From positions 1 to 12,755 of the forward strand of contig JAJDEL010000340.1 of NCBI GenBank assembly GCA_029259835.1: DNA of 12,755 nt. Direction: 5' to 3'. Position numbers and translations under genes: made by a program. The DNA comes from Planctomicrobium sp. (GTDB lineage Bacteria > Planctomycetota > Planctomycetia > Planctomycetales > Planctomycetaceae). The notes beneath the pieces were generated by a model. That model ran no database searches, had not been told where the DNA came from, and worked only from the letters and a program-made list of their open reading frames with translations. The stretch's first letter is position 1; each line of letters opens with the position of its first letter. Shown here piece after piece: positions 1 through 7,899 of this stretch.

Positions 1-1
1 T

Positions 2-1168
2 GGTGAGAGTCATATTCATGCGAATTATGGTTATGGGACATGGTACAACTCACCCAAAACAATGCTCGCTCAGTCCTCCGGAGAAGACCTCATTGTCAGT
101 AACTTTATGGTGGCCAACTCAGAGTCGGATGGAGTCTTTGATCGAGAGTACTTCCGGGGCGGACCTGATCCCCTCTCCAATGACGAAACTATTTTGTATT
201 GGAATGAGGAATTTCGCAGTACAATTTGGGGCCACTTGACTTTGCTGAATCTGAAGTATCTCGTCGAACCGATCTTCACCGGTTTTGCAGAGACAACTCA
301 TCCCCATGATCATCCAACCAATGCAGATATCGCGGATCACACTCACGATCAAGGTGGACATGTCAATTACACACATCCTGCCCACAACCTCAAAGATCCA
401 TATTTGAGTGCATATTCAGCCAAAGCGCTCCCATTAGATGTTGCACTGGGTAAAGTGGACTCGATCGATGTGATGGGGTCGAACCATGACGCCAACATGG
501 CTGTGTGGTATCGTCTTTTGAATTGCGGTTTTCGAGTGCCAGCGTCTGCTGGAACCGATTGCTTTTTGAATCGAATCCGCAGCCGTCTCCCAGGCCAGGT
601 TCGAGTTTACGTGCAGGTCGACGAAGAATTTACGTACCAGCGATGGATCGATTCGCTACGTGAGGGGCATACCTTTGTGACTGACGGGCCGATGTTCGAA
701 TTTCATGTCGACGATCAAATTGCAGGCAGTACGATCCAATTGGGTAAACCGGGAAGTGTGCGTGTGCGAGGTCGAGTCACTTCGCAATACCCGCTCAATC
801 GAATCGAAATCGTGGCGAATGGCGATGTCATCTGGACTGCAACTTCAGAAAATCAAGGTCGAGACGTCATGATTGACCAGGAGATAGAAGTAGAACGTTC
901 TGGCTGGATTGCGATCCGTGCACGCGGGCCTTCACATCTGGATCAACCGACGGGGAGCGTTTTTGGGCACACGAGCGCTGTTTACGTAAACGTCAATGGA
1001 ACGTCGATCAACGCCAGGGAAGATGCAGCGTACTTCATTGAATGGATAGACCGTCTGCATACAGACCTGAGACAGCGAAATCGCATCCCGCTCCGACTCC
1101 TGAATCAGGTGGAACTGCAAATCGCCGAAGCCCGTTCAGTCTTCACACGAATCAAGAATCTCCATTAA
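2..1168 (+). CDS. CehA/McbA family PHP-like metallohydrolase, 5'-truncated
   Basis: The frame is open from base 2 to the TAA ending at 1168, giving 388 residues with no start of its own; an in-frame ATG at 62 is internal, because conserved family sequence precedes it. Visible motifs fit the CehA/McbA branch of the PHP superfamily. An H-I-H pair at bases 11-19 is followed by ANYGYGTWYNSPKTM. A histidine follows in the segment IWGHLTLLNLKYLVEP. A His-rich stretch lies near bases 296-385 (HPHDHP, then GGHVNYTHP), and a G-T-D-C motif lies near 550. These residues are the likely metal ligands. A beta-rich C-terminal domain follows (LNRIEIVANGDVIW), then a helical tail. The family hydrolyses phosphoester-like or carbamate bonds (CehA is a carbaryl hydrolase), but planctomycete members are mostly uncharacterised and the substrate cannot be read here. 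The N-terminus, probably with an export signal, lies left of the window. No partner gene is evident; 472 bases separate it from the next gene. Confidence 0.85.
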   Translation, partial: GESHIHANYGYGTWYNSPKTMLAQSSGEDLIVSNFMVANSESDGVFDREYFRGGPDPLSNDETILYWNEEFRSTIWGHLTLLNLKYLVEPIFTGFAETTHPHDHPTNADIADHTHDQGGHVNYTHPAHNLKDPYLSAYSAKALPLDVALGKVDSIDVMGSNHDANMAVWYRLLNCGFRVPASAGTDCFLNRIRSRLPGQVRVYVQVDEEFTYQRWIDSLREGHTFVTDGPMFEFHVDDQIAGSTIQLGKPGSVRVRGRVTSQYPLNRIEIVANGDVIWTATSENQGRDVMIDQEIEVERSGWIAIRARGPSHLDQPTGSVFGHTSAVYVNVNGTSINAREDAAYFIEWIDRLHTDLRQRNRIPLRLLNQVELQIAEARSVFTRIKNLH

Positions 1169-1320
1169 TATCTCTTGGCGAAATTGTGTGATTGAACCAA
1201 AAGTCTAAATTTCGACAGCAATTCGCAATTGGTCCAGCCTACGCCTGCTGAGCATGATTCATGATTGCTCCTTGACGTTCAATCACTCGACGAATTCAAG
1301 ATAACCGCTGGTCATTTGGG

Positions 1321-1356
1321 TGGCCCGTCCGCGAAGCGGGTGGGTGCTGAAAGCAC
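1321..1356. repeat. Short double-hairpin element, possible dispersed repeat
   Basis: Two adjacent perfect hairpins, each closed by a GAA triplet: CCGC-GAA-GCGG at 1329-1339 and GTGCT-GAA-AGCAC at 1344-1356. The surrounding text (GGGTGGCCCGT before, CAAGATGC after) is G-rich and unlike the neighbouring genes. The shape is typical of short dispersed palindromic units in bacterial genomes. That this is a repeated family is inference, as only one copy is in the window. Confidence 0.5.
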
Positions 1357-1481
1357 AAGATGCTTCACCGTTCGCGTTCTATGTTTGATGAACGGCAAAG
1401 TTGTCATCGGCCTCTTGTCCAGTGAGTCTTTCCTTTGGTTGAAAGTCGACCAGAAAAATAAGCTCATGGTGAGTTCATCTT

Positions 1482-1520
1482 GTCGCTACGCGACTCAACC
1501 GAGCAAGTCGCTTGGGCGAC
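1482..1520. repeat. Pair of GTCGC/GCGAC hairpins in tandem
   Basis: Two small hairpins use the same arms: GTCGC-TAC-GCGAC at 1482-1494 and GTCGC-TTGG-GCGAC at 1507-1520, with 12 bases between them. Identical arms with different loops suggest duplication or selection on the stem. They may be the far end of the same element as the hairpins at 1329-1356, which would span about 190 bases. Function unknown. Confidence 0.45.
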
Positions 1521-1561
1521 CCTGAATGAGTGTCCTGCAGAGCGGGTCAGTGGTATGTTCT

Positions 1562-1575
1562 TGAAATCGATTTCA
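1562..1575. promoter_or_regulatory. Perfect 14-base palindrome, candidate operator
   Basis: TGAAATCGATTTCA reads identically on both strands, 65 bases before the preferred start of the DUF1592 gene at 1641. The position and full symmetry suit the binding site of a dimeric regulator. A palindrome of this length is expected by chance about once in a window of this size, so the evidence is positional only. It would be coding if the gene began at 1530. Confidence 0.3.
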
Positions 1576-1640
1576 GATATCATTACGCTGAATTTTTGCA
1601 GATTCGATGTTATTTGATTCAAGAACGGATAATCACCCGG

Positions 1641-3794
1641 ATGAAGGGTTGTTTGCATAAGAACATTTGTTGCAGAAATACTATCGGTTCAATCGGGATC
1701 GTTGAGCGAACTTGCGTCCGTTTCGCTCCGATCGTCACTCTCACTTTAACATTGGTTCACAGCTTACTCTGCACCAATGCCTGGGCGGTCGAGACTGATG
1801 CGTTTTCGAGAATTATCAAACCTGCTTTTCAAAAGCACTGCGCAAAATGCCACGGCGCCGAAAGCGAAGTCGAAGGAGACGTCAATCTTCTTCAGTTGCA
1901 AAGCGACAATTTGAACACGAACACCGAACTAGTTCGTAGCCTGATCGATGTGCTGGACCTGGAAGAAATGCCGCCGGAAGATGAGCCGCAACTTCAACCG
2001 CAGTTGCGCCAGCAGCTTGTGGCTGAACTCAAGGCGATCTTGCACGCATCGGTCGCGAAACAAAAGAGATTCTCTCACGCGCCGATTCGGCGAATGAACC
2101 GGTTCCAATACAACAACGCCGTCATTGATCTGTTCGATTTGAAGTGTATTGTCTTCACATTGCCGGAAAGGATGATGCGGGACCATAGAGGGTATTTCAA
2201 GCCTGAGACCGGAAAGATGGCCGATGTTGTCACCGTCGGTAGTCGACCTCTCGGGAAATCGCAAATGATCGAAAGCCGTCTCGCTGGAGTCGCTGCGTTT
2301 CCACAGGATCTGCGAGCCGAACATGGGTTCGACAATCGTGGTGACCATCTTTCGCTGTCGCCACTACTCATGGAATCATTCTTGAAACTTGGTCAATCCA
2401 TTACCCAAAGCCCGGACTTCGTCCCCAAAAAAATCGGCATTTGGAAAGAGTTCTTCGCGCCGCCCGCCGCCGGAGTTGACCAATCCACTGAATTGCGTAC
2501 TCGCCTTGAACGTTTCCTCACACGAGCTTTTCGGCGTCCGGTAAAAGACGATCTTCTTGACCGATACGTCGTCTTTGTATCACACCAAATCGACTCCGGG
2601 ATCGAATTTTCTGATGCGATGAAACTGGTTGCGGCTGCGACAATTTCTTCTCCGAAATTTCTTTATCTCTACGACAAATCTAGTAAGAGTGAAACTGCTG
2701 AAACGATTGACGATTTCGAACTTGCTTCACGACTGTCGTTTTTTCTGTGGGGCAGTATTCCCGATCTAAAACTGCTTGAACTTGCAGCGGCTGGTGAACT
2801 GAAAAAACCAGAAATTCTCGACACGCAAATTGATCGAATGTTGAAGGATCGGAAATTGAAGCGATTCTGCGACAGTTTCCCGGCGCAGTGGCTGCAACTC
2901 GAACGAATCATTTCCTCCGTGCCGAATCGGGAAAAGTTTCCTGGCTTCTATTTCTCAAAATATCGCACCAGCATGCACATGATGATGGAACCGTTGCTGT
3001 TGTTTGAGACGATCCTCATTGAGAACCAGCCCATCACTCAACTGATTGATTCTGATTTCACTTATCGTTCAAATTTTCTGCAAAACGCCTATCAAGACTT
3101 GCGAAACGATCCGAAAGGCCAAGCGAAGAAAAGTGGAGGCAGCGTTGGAGTCTTGAGTTTCTATCGTGTGCCGGTGAAAGACCGTCGCAATGGGGGTGTC
3201 ATTACGAATGCGGCTGTCATGACGATGACTTCTGGACCAGAGCGAACGCAGCCGATTACTCGAGGTGCTTGGATTGCTGGTGTCATTTTCAACAATCCAC
3301 CTAAGCCTCCCCCAGCCGACGTGCCCCCCCTCGCCGAAAAGGTGATTGAAGGCGAAGAGCATTTGACTTTGAGGGAACGTCTTGCGGTCCATCGAGAAAG
3401 ATCGGATTGCAAGGGCTGTCACGCACGGATCGACCCACTCGGTTTCGCGCTCGAAAACTACGACCCCATTGGAGTCTGGCGAACAAAGTACAAGAACGGT
3501 CGTGAGGTGGATATGTCGGGCATACTTTTTCGGAAGCACGAATTCACCGATGTTGTCGAATTCAAAGACGCAATTCTCGCCGAGAAAGATCGCTTCGCGC
3601 GAGGACTCGCCGGGCATCTCCTTTCTTATGCCCTCGCTCGCGAATTGGGAGCGTCCGATCAAGTCGCCCTCGACAACATCGCCGCAGTGGCTGCGGCCGA
3701 TGATTACAAGATCCAGACCTTGATTAAGCAGGTGATTCTGAGCGAACCTTTTCAGAGCAAAACTCATCCCAATGCTAATCAATCTCTCCGTTAG
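1641..3794 (+). CDS. Secreted DUF1592-family protein with planctomycete-type cytochrome c domain
   Basis: Modular planctomycete protein of 717 residues. A signal sequence with a long n-region ends near AWA at residues 47-49. A planctomycete-type cytochrome c domain follows, with a C-A-K-C-H haem motif at 67-71. Then come DUF1587 (RRMNRFQYNNAVIDLF, about 150-215), DUF1595 (RAFRRPVKDDLLDRY, about 280-345), DUF1592 (ASRLSFFLWGSIPDL, about 355-485), DUF1588 with a second C-K-G-C-H motif at 590-594 followed by RIDPLGFALENYDPIG, and DUF1585 (about 640-710). The domains fix the frame. ATG 1641 is preferred over the in-frame ATG at 1530, because the earlier start adds 37 unconserved residues and would make the 1562-1575 palindrome coding. 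No strong ribosome site is visible at 1641. Likely located outside the cytoplasm. An electron-transfer role is inferred from the haem motifs; the substrate is unknown. The DUF1552 gene starts 19 bases after the stop, a standard pairing. Confidence 0.88.
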   Translation: MKGCLHKNICCRNTIGSIGIVERTCVRFAPIVTLTLTLVHSLLCTNAWAVETDAFSRIIKPAFQKHCAKCHGAESEVEGDVNLLQLQSDNLNTNTELVRSLIDVLDLEEMPPEDEPQLQPQLRQQLVAELKAILHASVAKQKRFSHAPIRRMNRFQYNNAVIDLFDLKCIVFTLPERMMRDHRGYFKPETGKMADVVTVGSRPLGKSQMIESRLAGVAAFPQDLRAEHGFDNRGDHLSLSPLLMESFLKLGQSITQSPDFVPKKIGIWKEFFAPPAAGVDQSTELRTRLERFLTRAFRRPVKDDLLDRYVVFVSHQIDSGIEFSDAMKLVAAATISSPKFLYLYDKSSKSETAETIDDFELASRLSFFLWGSIPDLKLLELAAAGELKKPEILDTQIDRMLKDRKLKRFCDSFPAQWLQLERIISSVPNREKFPGFYFSKYRTSMHMMMEPLLLFETILIENQPITQLIDSDFTYRSNFLQNAYQDLRNDPKGQAKKSGGSVGVLSFYRVPVKDRRNGGVITNAAVMTMTSGPERTQPITRGAWIAGVIFNNPPKPPPADVPPLAEKVIEGEEHLTLRERLAVHRERSDCKGCHARIDPLGFALENYDPIGVWRTKYKNGREVDMSGILFRKHEFTDVVEFKDAILAEKDRFARGLAGHLLSYALARELGASDQVALDNIAAVAAADDYKIQTLIKQVILSEPFQSKTHPNANQSLR

Positions 3795-3813
3795 TATTAC
3801 GAAACTCAGAATT

Positions 3814-5166
3814 ATGAGATCCACCTCACGACGAACATTTCTACGCGGTCTCGGCGGCGCTGCTTTGGCGCTGCCGTGGATGGAGAGCATCTGCTCGGCA
3901 TCTTCCACGAATAATGTGGCTCTGCGGATGGCTCATTTTTATGTGCCGATTGGAGTCGTGAGGCGGGGGTTCTTTCCGGGGGAGGCTGAACACATCATCC
4001 CCAAGGGGAACTTAGGTAACGTGATGAAATCTCTCGGAAAACAAGATCCGAAATTCAGCGTGAAGCCGCTCGATCAACTCACTCCTACGATGCAGCCGCT
4101 CGAAGGAATAAAGAATAAAATCAATCTCATCACGGGAATGGACCGAACTTTTCAACAAGGAACGGATGTTCATGCGCAGTGCGCTTCGTGTTACTTGAGT
4201 AGTGCAAAACCCTATACGATCAAAGGCACGGCTTGGCCGCTTGATCGGACTCTCGATCATCTCGTGGCAGATCATATCGGGACGAAAACTCCTTTTTCGA
4301 CTCTTGAATTCAGTTGTAACAGCCACCGCGACAACAAAGAGTCAATCTACTTCGACAACATTTCCTGGTTTGGAACCGGACACCTCGCCCCTTCGATTCG
4401 TGATCCTCGAAAAATGTATCATCGCCTTTTTTCGACCACGGAAATCGACCGTTACCGTGACATCACAGATCTGGTGTTAGAAGATGCAAAATCATTGAAC
4501 AGGGATCTCGGTTACACTGACCGACAAAAATTTGCTGAATATTTCGATTCCATTCGGACCATTGAAACACAAATGGATCGGCTGGAGAAAATGAAGGCAG
4601 AACTCTCTAAAGTGGCTTTTGACGAACCGCCCGAAGCCTATCTACCTCGTGGTGAATACATACGACTCATGGGGAATCTCATGGTTGTCGCCTTGCAAAC
4701 CGGTCTCACGAACGTGACAACTTTCATGGTTGGTCCTGAACGCTGGGATACGCCTTACAAATTCGAAGGGCTTTTTGACAAACCGCGAAGTCATCACCAA
4801 ATGTCACACAACCAGACCAAGATGATCGATGATCTTCTCAAAGTAGATCGCTTTCACATGGAACAGTTTGCATATCTATTAGAGAGTATGAATAAAATCG
4901 AAGAGGCAGACGGAACCTCTCTCCTCGATAATACTCTTTTCACTTTCGGATCTGGATTAGGGGACGGTTCGACTCATCAGTACAACGATCTGCCCATCAT
5001 CGTGGCTGGTGGCGGAAATCGCATCAAATCTGGTCAACACATTCACATGCCAGAAGGGACTCCGCTCGCGAATTTATGGCTGACTCAGGCTCAACTCATG
5101 GGCCTGAGGATGGATCGGTTTGCGGATAGCACAGGAGCAGTGACTTCGATTCTCGCAAACAAGTGA
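3814..5166 (+). CDS. DUF1552 domain protein with Tat signal
   Basis: A 450-residue protein. The start at ATG 3814 is chosen because a twin-arginine motif follows at once (S-R-R-T-F-L-R-G, residues 5-12), then a small-residue hydrophobic stretch (GGAALALPWME). The in-frame ATG at 3772 would overlap the upstream stop and push the Tat motif inward. The body matches DUF1552: HFYVPIGVVRRGFFPG near the start, NLITGMDRTFQQGTDVHAQC in the middle, and a C-terminal block with GSGLGDGSTHQYNDLPIIV, AGGG and LANLWLTQAQLMGL. The layout recalls the sulfatase/alkaline-phosphatase-like folds of related DUF1501 proteins, but no function is established. Tat export implies folding in the cytoplasm before crossing the membrane, which would suit a cofactor-binding protein. 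It probably shares a transcript with the DUF1592 cytochrome-like gene, and the two probably act in one extracytoplasmic complex or pathway. Confidence 0.9.
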   Translation: MRSTSRRTFLRGLGGAALALPWMESICSASSTNNVALRMAHFYVPIGVVRRGFFPGEAEHIIPKGNLGNVMKSLGKQDPKFSVKPLDQLTPTMQPLEGIKNKINLITGMDRTFQQGTDVHAQCASCYLSSAKPYTIKGTAWPLDRTLDHLVADHIGTKTPFSTLEFSCNSHRDNKESIYFDNISWFGTGHLAPSIRDPRKMYHRLFSTTEIDRYRDITDLVLEDAKSLNRDLGYTDRQKFAEYFDSIRTIETQMDRLEKMKAELSKVAFDEPPEAYLPRGEYIRLMGNLMVVALQTGLTNVTTFMVGPERWDTPYKFEGLFDKPRSHHQMSHNQTKMIDDLLKVDRFHMEQFAYLLESMNKIEEADGTSLLDNTLFTFGSGLGDGSTHQYNDLPIIVAGGGNRIKSGQHIHMPEGTPLANLWLTQAQLMGLRMDRFADSTGAVTSILANK

Positions 5167-5306
5167 AAGGGCACAGGGCCAACTCTTTAAGTTGTCCTAC
5201 TATTGGATCGCCACTCTGTCTCAGAGGAGGTTATGTGAGTCGAACGCCCGCCTCAGATCAACAGTCTGAAGAAATGTCGTGTTGCGAAAAATGTGACAGA
5301 TTTTGT
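5167..5306. other. Convergent intergenic gap with a small hairpin
   Basis: 140 bases separate the stops of two convergent genes. CTCTG-TCT-CAGAG at 5214-5226 forms a perfect 5-base-pair hairpin, but no T-tract follows on either strand, so a classic terminator is not supported. Nothing else is recognisable. Confidence 0.35.
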
Positions 5307-6311
5307 TCACGCTTTAACTTTCGAAGTTTGGGCAATTTCTGGACGGTAGATCTGCTCAACCAGTCCACTTCGGGAGACAACGCCAAGGACTACTCCGTCG
5401 CGATGGATGACTCCATACGTCGCCTGTTCACGTTGTAGTTGGTGCAATGTGACCAGTTTACTGCTTTGTGAATCAACGACTGGCATCTGTTGTACAATAG
5501 ATTGCGGCTCGTCGACTGCGAACAATTCGGCGACAGAAACATAGCCGTACCAACTCTGAGGTTGATCTGGTTTACGCACAACAATTCCGGAAACTCCAAA
5601 CTTACGAGCAAACTCGAGGAGTTCGTCACGACTTGCGGAATCAGGAAGTCCCAGGATCCGAGAATGCGGCGTCATAGCATTCAAAATCGGCTGCGGTGCC
5701 AGTTGTAACAGTCCATTCGTTAATCGGCTTTGGATGTCGGTGAGGACACCTTCTTCGTGACTGTGTTGCAGTAATTGCACCAGGCGATTTCGTCCCAGAA
5801 GCATTTCCGTCGGCTGGTGCTGTTGAGCACTAATTCGTTCGAAAATTCGGGTTATCTGAACGAGTGGATAACTGAGAACTAAAAAGCTTCTATAAAAATA
5901 TCGAAGCCACCGAATTTCTCCGCGTAGGCGAGAGAGCGGAGTGAGATAGTAAACGCTTTTGGGGAGAAGCTCGCCAAACTGAAAGACGATTGGTGCCATC
6001 AGCAATGTGGCAGCGAGTTCAATTTGTGCACTTGTTTCAGTAAAGAAGATCAGTGCCATCCACCCGATGGCTGCCGTGGTTACATAATTAGCAACGTTAT
6101 TTCCGATCAGGCATGTTGCAATGAAGTAGGCCGGATTTTGAGAAAACCACTGGAGTTGCCTGGCTGTTTTGTCTCCAGCTCGTGCATCAATGTCCAGTCT
6201 CGGCAAGCTTAAACGATAAAACCCGGTTTCTGATCCGCTAAAGAACGCCGAGAGACGCAGCCCAACAAGAAACAAAATCGCCGCGGCGAGTGCCTCTAGC
6301 TTCAGCGACAA
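5307..6311 (-). CDS. CNNM (DUF21) transmembrane / CBS domain protein lacking CorC domain
   Basis: A 334-residue membrane protein of the HlyC/CorC-type family, often annotated as hemolysin-like and linked to magnesium or cobalt transport. N-terminal CNNM/DUF21 signatures are visible: FFSGSETGFYRLS at 23-35, CLIGNNVANYVT at 67-78, and FGELLPKSV at 112-120, spread over about four hydrophobic segments to residue 155. A CBS-pair region follows (about 205-322, including LLEFARKFGVSGIVVRK and ATYGVIHRDGVVLGVVSR). The protein ends right after it, so the C-terminal CorC_HlyC domain of family members of about 430 residues is absent. The start is TTG at 6311, supported by AGGAGG five bases upstream and by the FFSGSET motif falling at the usual distance. 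It lies 81 bases downstream of the GspE-like gene on the same strand and may share its transcript. Ion specificity cannot be read. Confidence 0.85.
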   Translation of the reverse strand: MSLKLEALAAAILFLVGLRLSAFFSGSETGFYRLSLPRLDIDARAGDKTARQLQWFSQNPAYFIATCLIGNNVANYVTTAAIGWMALIFFTETSAQIELAATLLMAPIVFQFGELLPKSVYYLTPLSRLRGEIRWLRYFYRSFLVLSYPLVQITRIFERISAQQHQPTEMLLGRNRLVQLLQHSHEEGVLTDIQSRLTNGLLQLAPQPILNAMTPHSRILGLPDSASRDELLEFARKFGVSGIVVRKPDQPQSWYGYVSVAELFAVDEPQSIVQQMPVVDSQSSKLVTLHQLQREQATYGVIHRDGVVLGVVSRSGLVEQIYRPEIAQTSKVKA

Positions 6312-6334
6312 TTCTTCCTCCTGCCTTCGAAGGC
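6312..6334 (-). promoter_or_regulatory. Strong ribosome binding site beside a 12-base palindrome
   Basis: On the minus strand AGGAGG (6322 to 6317) lies five bases before the TTG at 6311 and decides that start. Immediately upstream, GCCTTCGAAGGC (6334 to 6323) is a perfect palindrome. As RNA it could form a small stem abutting the ribosome site, or it could be a DNA-level operator. Confidence 0.55.
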
Positions 6335-6392
6335 AATTCCTCCCTCACCGACACATCGGGAAAGGGTGTATGAAAAAGATAGACATGATGTA

Positions 6393-7715
6393 TTAAGTTC
6401 GGAACGCTCGTTGCAGTTCTTCCAGAGACGTTTTCCCTTCTCCGACGAGGCGGATTCCATCGGATTGAAAGGACTGCATTTTTGCTTCCCGTGCTTTCGC
6501 ACGAATCGCACTCGCATCGGCGCCTGAAAGGACCAACTTTTTGATGTCATCTGACATCTCGACAACTTCAATCAGTCCAATTCTTCCCTGGTAACCAGTC
6601 CCTCCACAGTTTTCGCAAAGGTCTTCATCGTCGTCTTCATCTTCGTCAGGACGTGGCGCTCGATATAGCTTCTTTGTGTCGCTCGGTAAGCCTACTTTTG
6701 CAAGCAGTTTTGGATTCGGACGGTAAGCATGTCGACAGTCTCGACAAAGCAGCCTGACAAGCTTCTGACTGACGACAATTCTCAGGGCTTGTGCCACAAG
6801 ATTCGCATCTCCAACCAAAGAGACGAGCCGGATAATTCCATCGGCAGCATCCTTAGCAGGTATCTCAGCAATGAAGCATTGATCTTCGGTCACTTCCAGA
6901 ATGCGCTTCGCATCATCAGCGTCTAGCAGTGGATCAACGAACAGAACCTGAACATCTGAACGTTTTGTACGCCGGATAGTTGTTTCAAGGTCGTCCTCGG
7001 CATTGGATTCAAACTCCTGAACATGTGGAAGATCTCGACCTTGCAGATCGGCAATTGATGCGATGGTGATGAGATAGGCATCAATTCCGCGTACCATCGC
7101 AATCGAAAGCGTTGTCAATCCTGACATCGGTGGTCCTGCGGCAAGCATCAACCCGGACTTGCTCGCACCGATTTCACTAATTTTAGTTTGAAGTTCTTCG
7201 CTGAAACCAAGATCCTTAGGAGTTTCCAGCTTCTGTTTCAGATTTTGAACGCGAACAAGCAACCGTTCCCCGCCACCTTTCACAGGGGTTGAGTCGACGC
7301 GAACTTCGTGTTTCACTTCATCGAATTCGGCATGAATGCCACCGCTTTGTTTCGATGTTTTATTGGTGATGTCCAACCCTGCCAGAAGTTTCAACATCTG
7401 GATAATTGCGTTGGCTGCCTTGGGAGGCATTTTTGCAGCAGGATAAGGAATGCCATCGACGAGATATGTGATCGCTGCCACTTTGCCCTTCGGCTCGATG
7501 CGGACCGTATCTGCGCGTCGAGCGAGGGCTTCAGAAATCACTTTCTTCGCAGGGAGCAATCCAGCTTGCACCAGCCGACTGTTTTCGGCAAGGTCCGGAT
7601 TATTTTCATTCAATGCGCCTTTGAAGAGAATGAAATCGAGGTCGTCCTCTTCATCTTCTGCATCACCGTCATCATCGTCGTCGTCTCGACCACCTTTACC
7701 AAATCCAAATATCAC
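6393..7715 (-). CDS. GspE/PilB-like secretion ATPase homologue with degenerate catalytic motifs
   Basis: A 440-residue protein related to type II secretion / type IV pilus ATPases. N-domain: a strongly acidic tract (GRDDDDDDGDAEDEEDD, about 10-25), then LVQAGLLPAKKVISEAL and RIEPKGKVAAITYLVDGIPY. The P-loop position (194-201) reads GPPMSGLT where active enzymes have GPTGSGKT, so the nucleotide-binding lysine is replaced by leucine. The Walker B region (RRTKRSDVQVLFVDPLLD) lacks the usual GEIRD glutamate, and the HLV..TLHT histidine box reads CFIAEIPAKDA. The zinc cysteines are kept (C324-x2-C327, C367-x2-C370, then GTGYQGRIGLIEV), with a second acidic tract (DEDEDDDED) between the pairs. A catalytically dead, perhaps regulatory or scaffolding paralogue is therefore inferred. 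The GTG at 7715 is preferred because GGAG lies nine bases upstream and the protein then opens with IFGFGK. A TTG at 7772 would add 19 residues and cannot be excluded. It lies between a response regulator and a CNNM protein; no pilus genes are adjacent. Confidence 0.82.
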   Translation of the reverse strand: MIFGFGKGGRDDDDDDGDAEDEEDDLDFILFKGALNENNPDLAENSRLVQAGLLPAKKVISEALARRADTVRIEPKGKVAAITYLVDGIPYPAAKMPPKAANAIIQMLKLLAGLDITNKTSKQSGGIHAEFDEVKHEVRVDSTPVKGGGERLLVRVQNLKQKLETPKDLGFSEELQTKISEIGASKSGLMLAAGPPMSGLTTLSIAMVRGIDAYLITIASIADLQGRDLPHVQEFESNAEDDLETTIRRTKRSDVQVLFVDPLLDADDAKRILEVTEDQCFIAEIPAKDAADGIIRLVSLVGDANLVAQALRIVVSQKLVRLLCRDCRHAYRPNPKLLAKVGLPSDTKKLYRAPRPDEDEDDDEDLCENCGGTGYQGRIGLIEVVEMSDDIKKLVLSGADASAIRAKAREAKMQSFQSDGIRLVGEGKTSLEELQRAFRT

Positions 7716-7899
7716 TGGCAGATACTCCAACCACAAAATTGATGGAAATCGAACTCCTGACAAAAAGCCCAAATCTTCCTATCCGATCATTGTGACAGGA
7801 CTTGGACGAATTGCAAACCATGCCCAAATTGGATTCATTTGCCCGTTCGTTCTGTAGAGGCAAGGGCTGAGTGCTGGCAGGTGCAAGCTGTTGTCAAAG

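Larger units (their letters stand above)
1169..1640. other. Gene-free stretch with several small inverted repeats
   Basis: No convincing gene lies here; the open frame at 1265-1525 runs through hairpin repeats and matches nothing I know. Just after the hydrolase stop there are weak inverted repeats: CGAAATT at 1179-1185 against AATTTCG at 1208-1214, CAATT/AATTG at 1219-1231, and GAGCA/TGCTC at 1250-1270 around a tandem CATGATT. These could end transcription of the upstream gene, but no U-tract is seen, so a classic intrinsic terminator is unlikely. Two hairpin clusters and a 14-base palindrome are listed separately. The promoter of the downstream DUF1592 gene must lie here; I could not pick a convincing -35/-10 pair. 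Confidence 0.6.

Noticed and set aside
1265..1525. Open frame of 86 residues in the gene-free stretch
   Set aside because: It runs through four hairpins, has no ribosome site or recognisable motif, and its composition follows the repeats.
1530..1640. Longer start for the DUF1592 protein at ATG 1530
   Set aside because: It would add 37 unconserved residues before the signal sequence and make the 14-base palindrome coding; ATG 1641 gives a more sensible, though still long, signal peptide.
3772..3813. ATG 3772 as start of the DUF1552 gene
   Set aside because: It would overlap the upstream gene by 23 bases and bury the twin-arginine motif; ATG 3814 places the motif at residues 5-10 as in the family.
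3069..3908. Long minus-strand open frame (279 residues) opposite the DUF1592 gene
   Set aside because: It lies antisense to a gene with several recognisable domains and haem motifs, crosses into the next gene, and its translation shows no known fold; it is a shadow of the coding strand's codon bias.
7308..7742. Plus-strand open frames opposite the GspE-like gene (including 7308-7742 and 7450-7857)
   Set aside because: Their Ser/Val-rich translations are the complement of the acidic GAC/GAT tract, and the minus strand carries clear family motifs.
7875..7897. TTGACA on the minus strand at 7897-7892 as a -35 box for the GspE-like gene
   Set aside because: No acceptable -10 hexamer lies 16-18 bases downstream, and the site touches the end of the response regulator gene.
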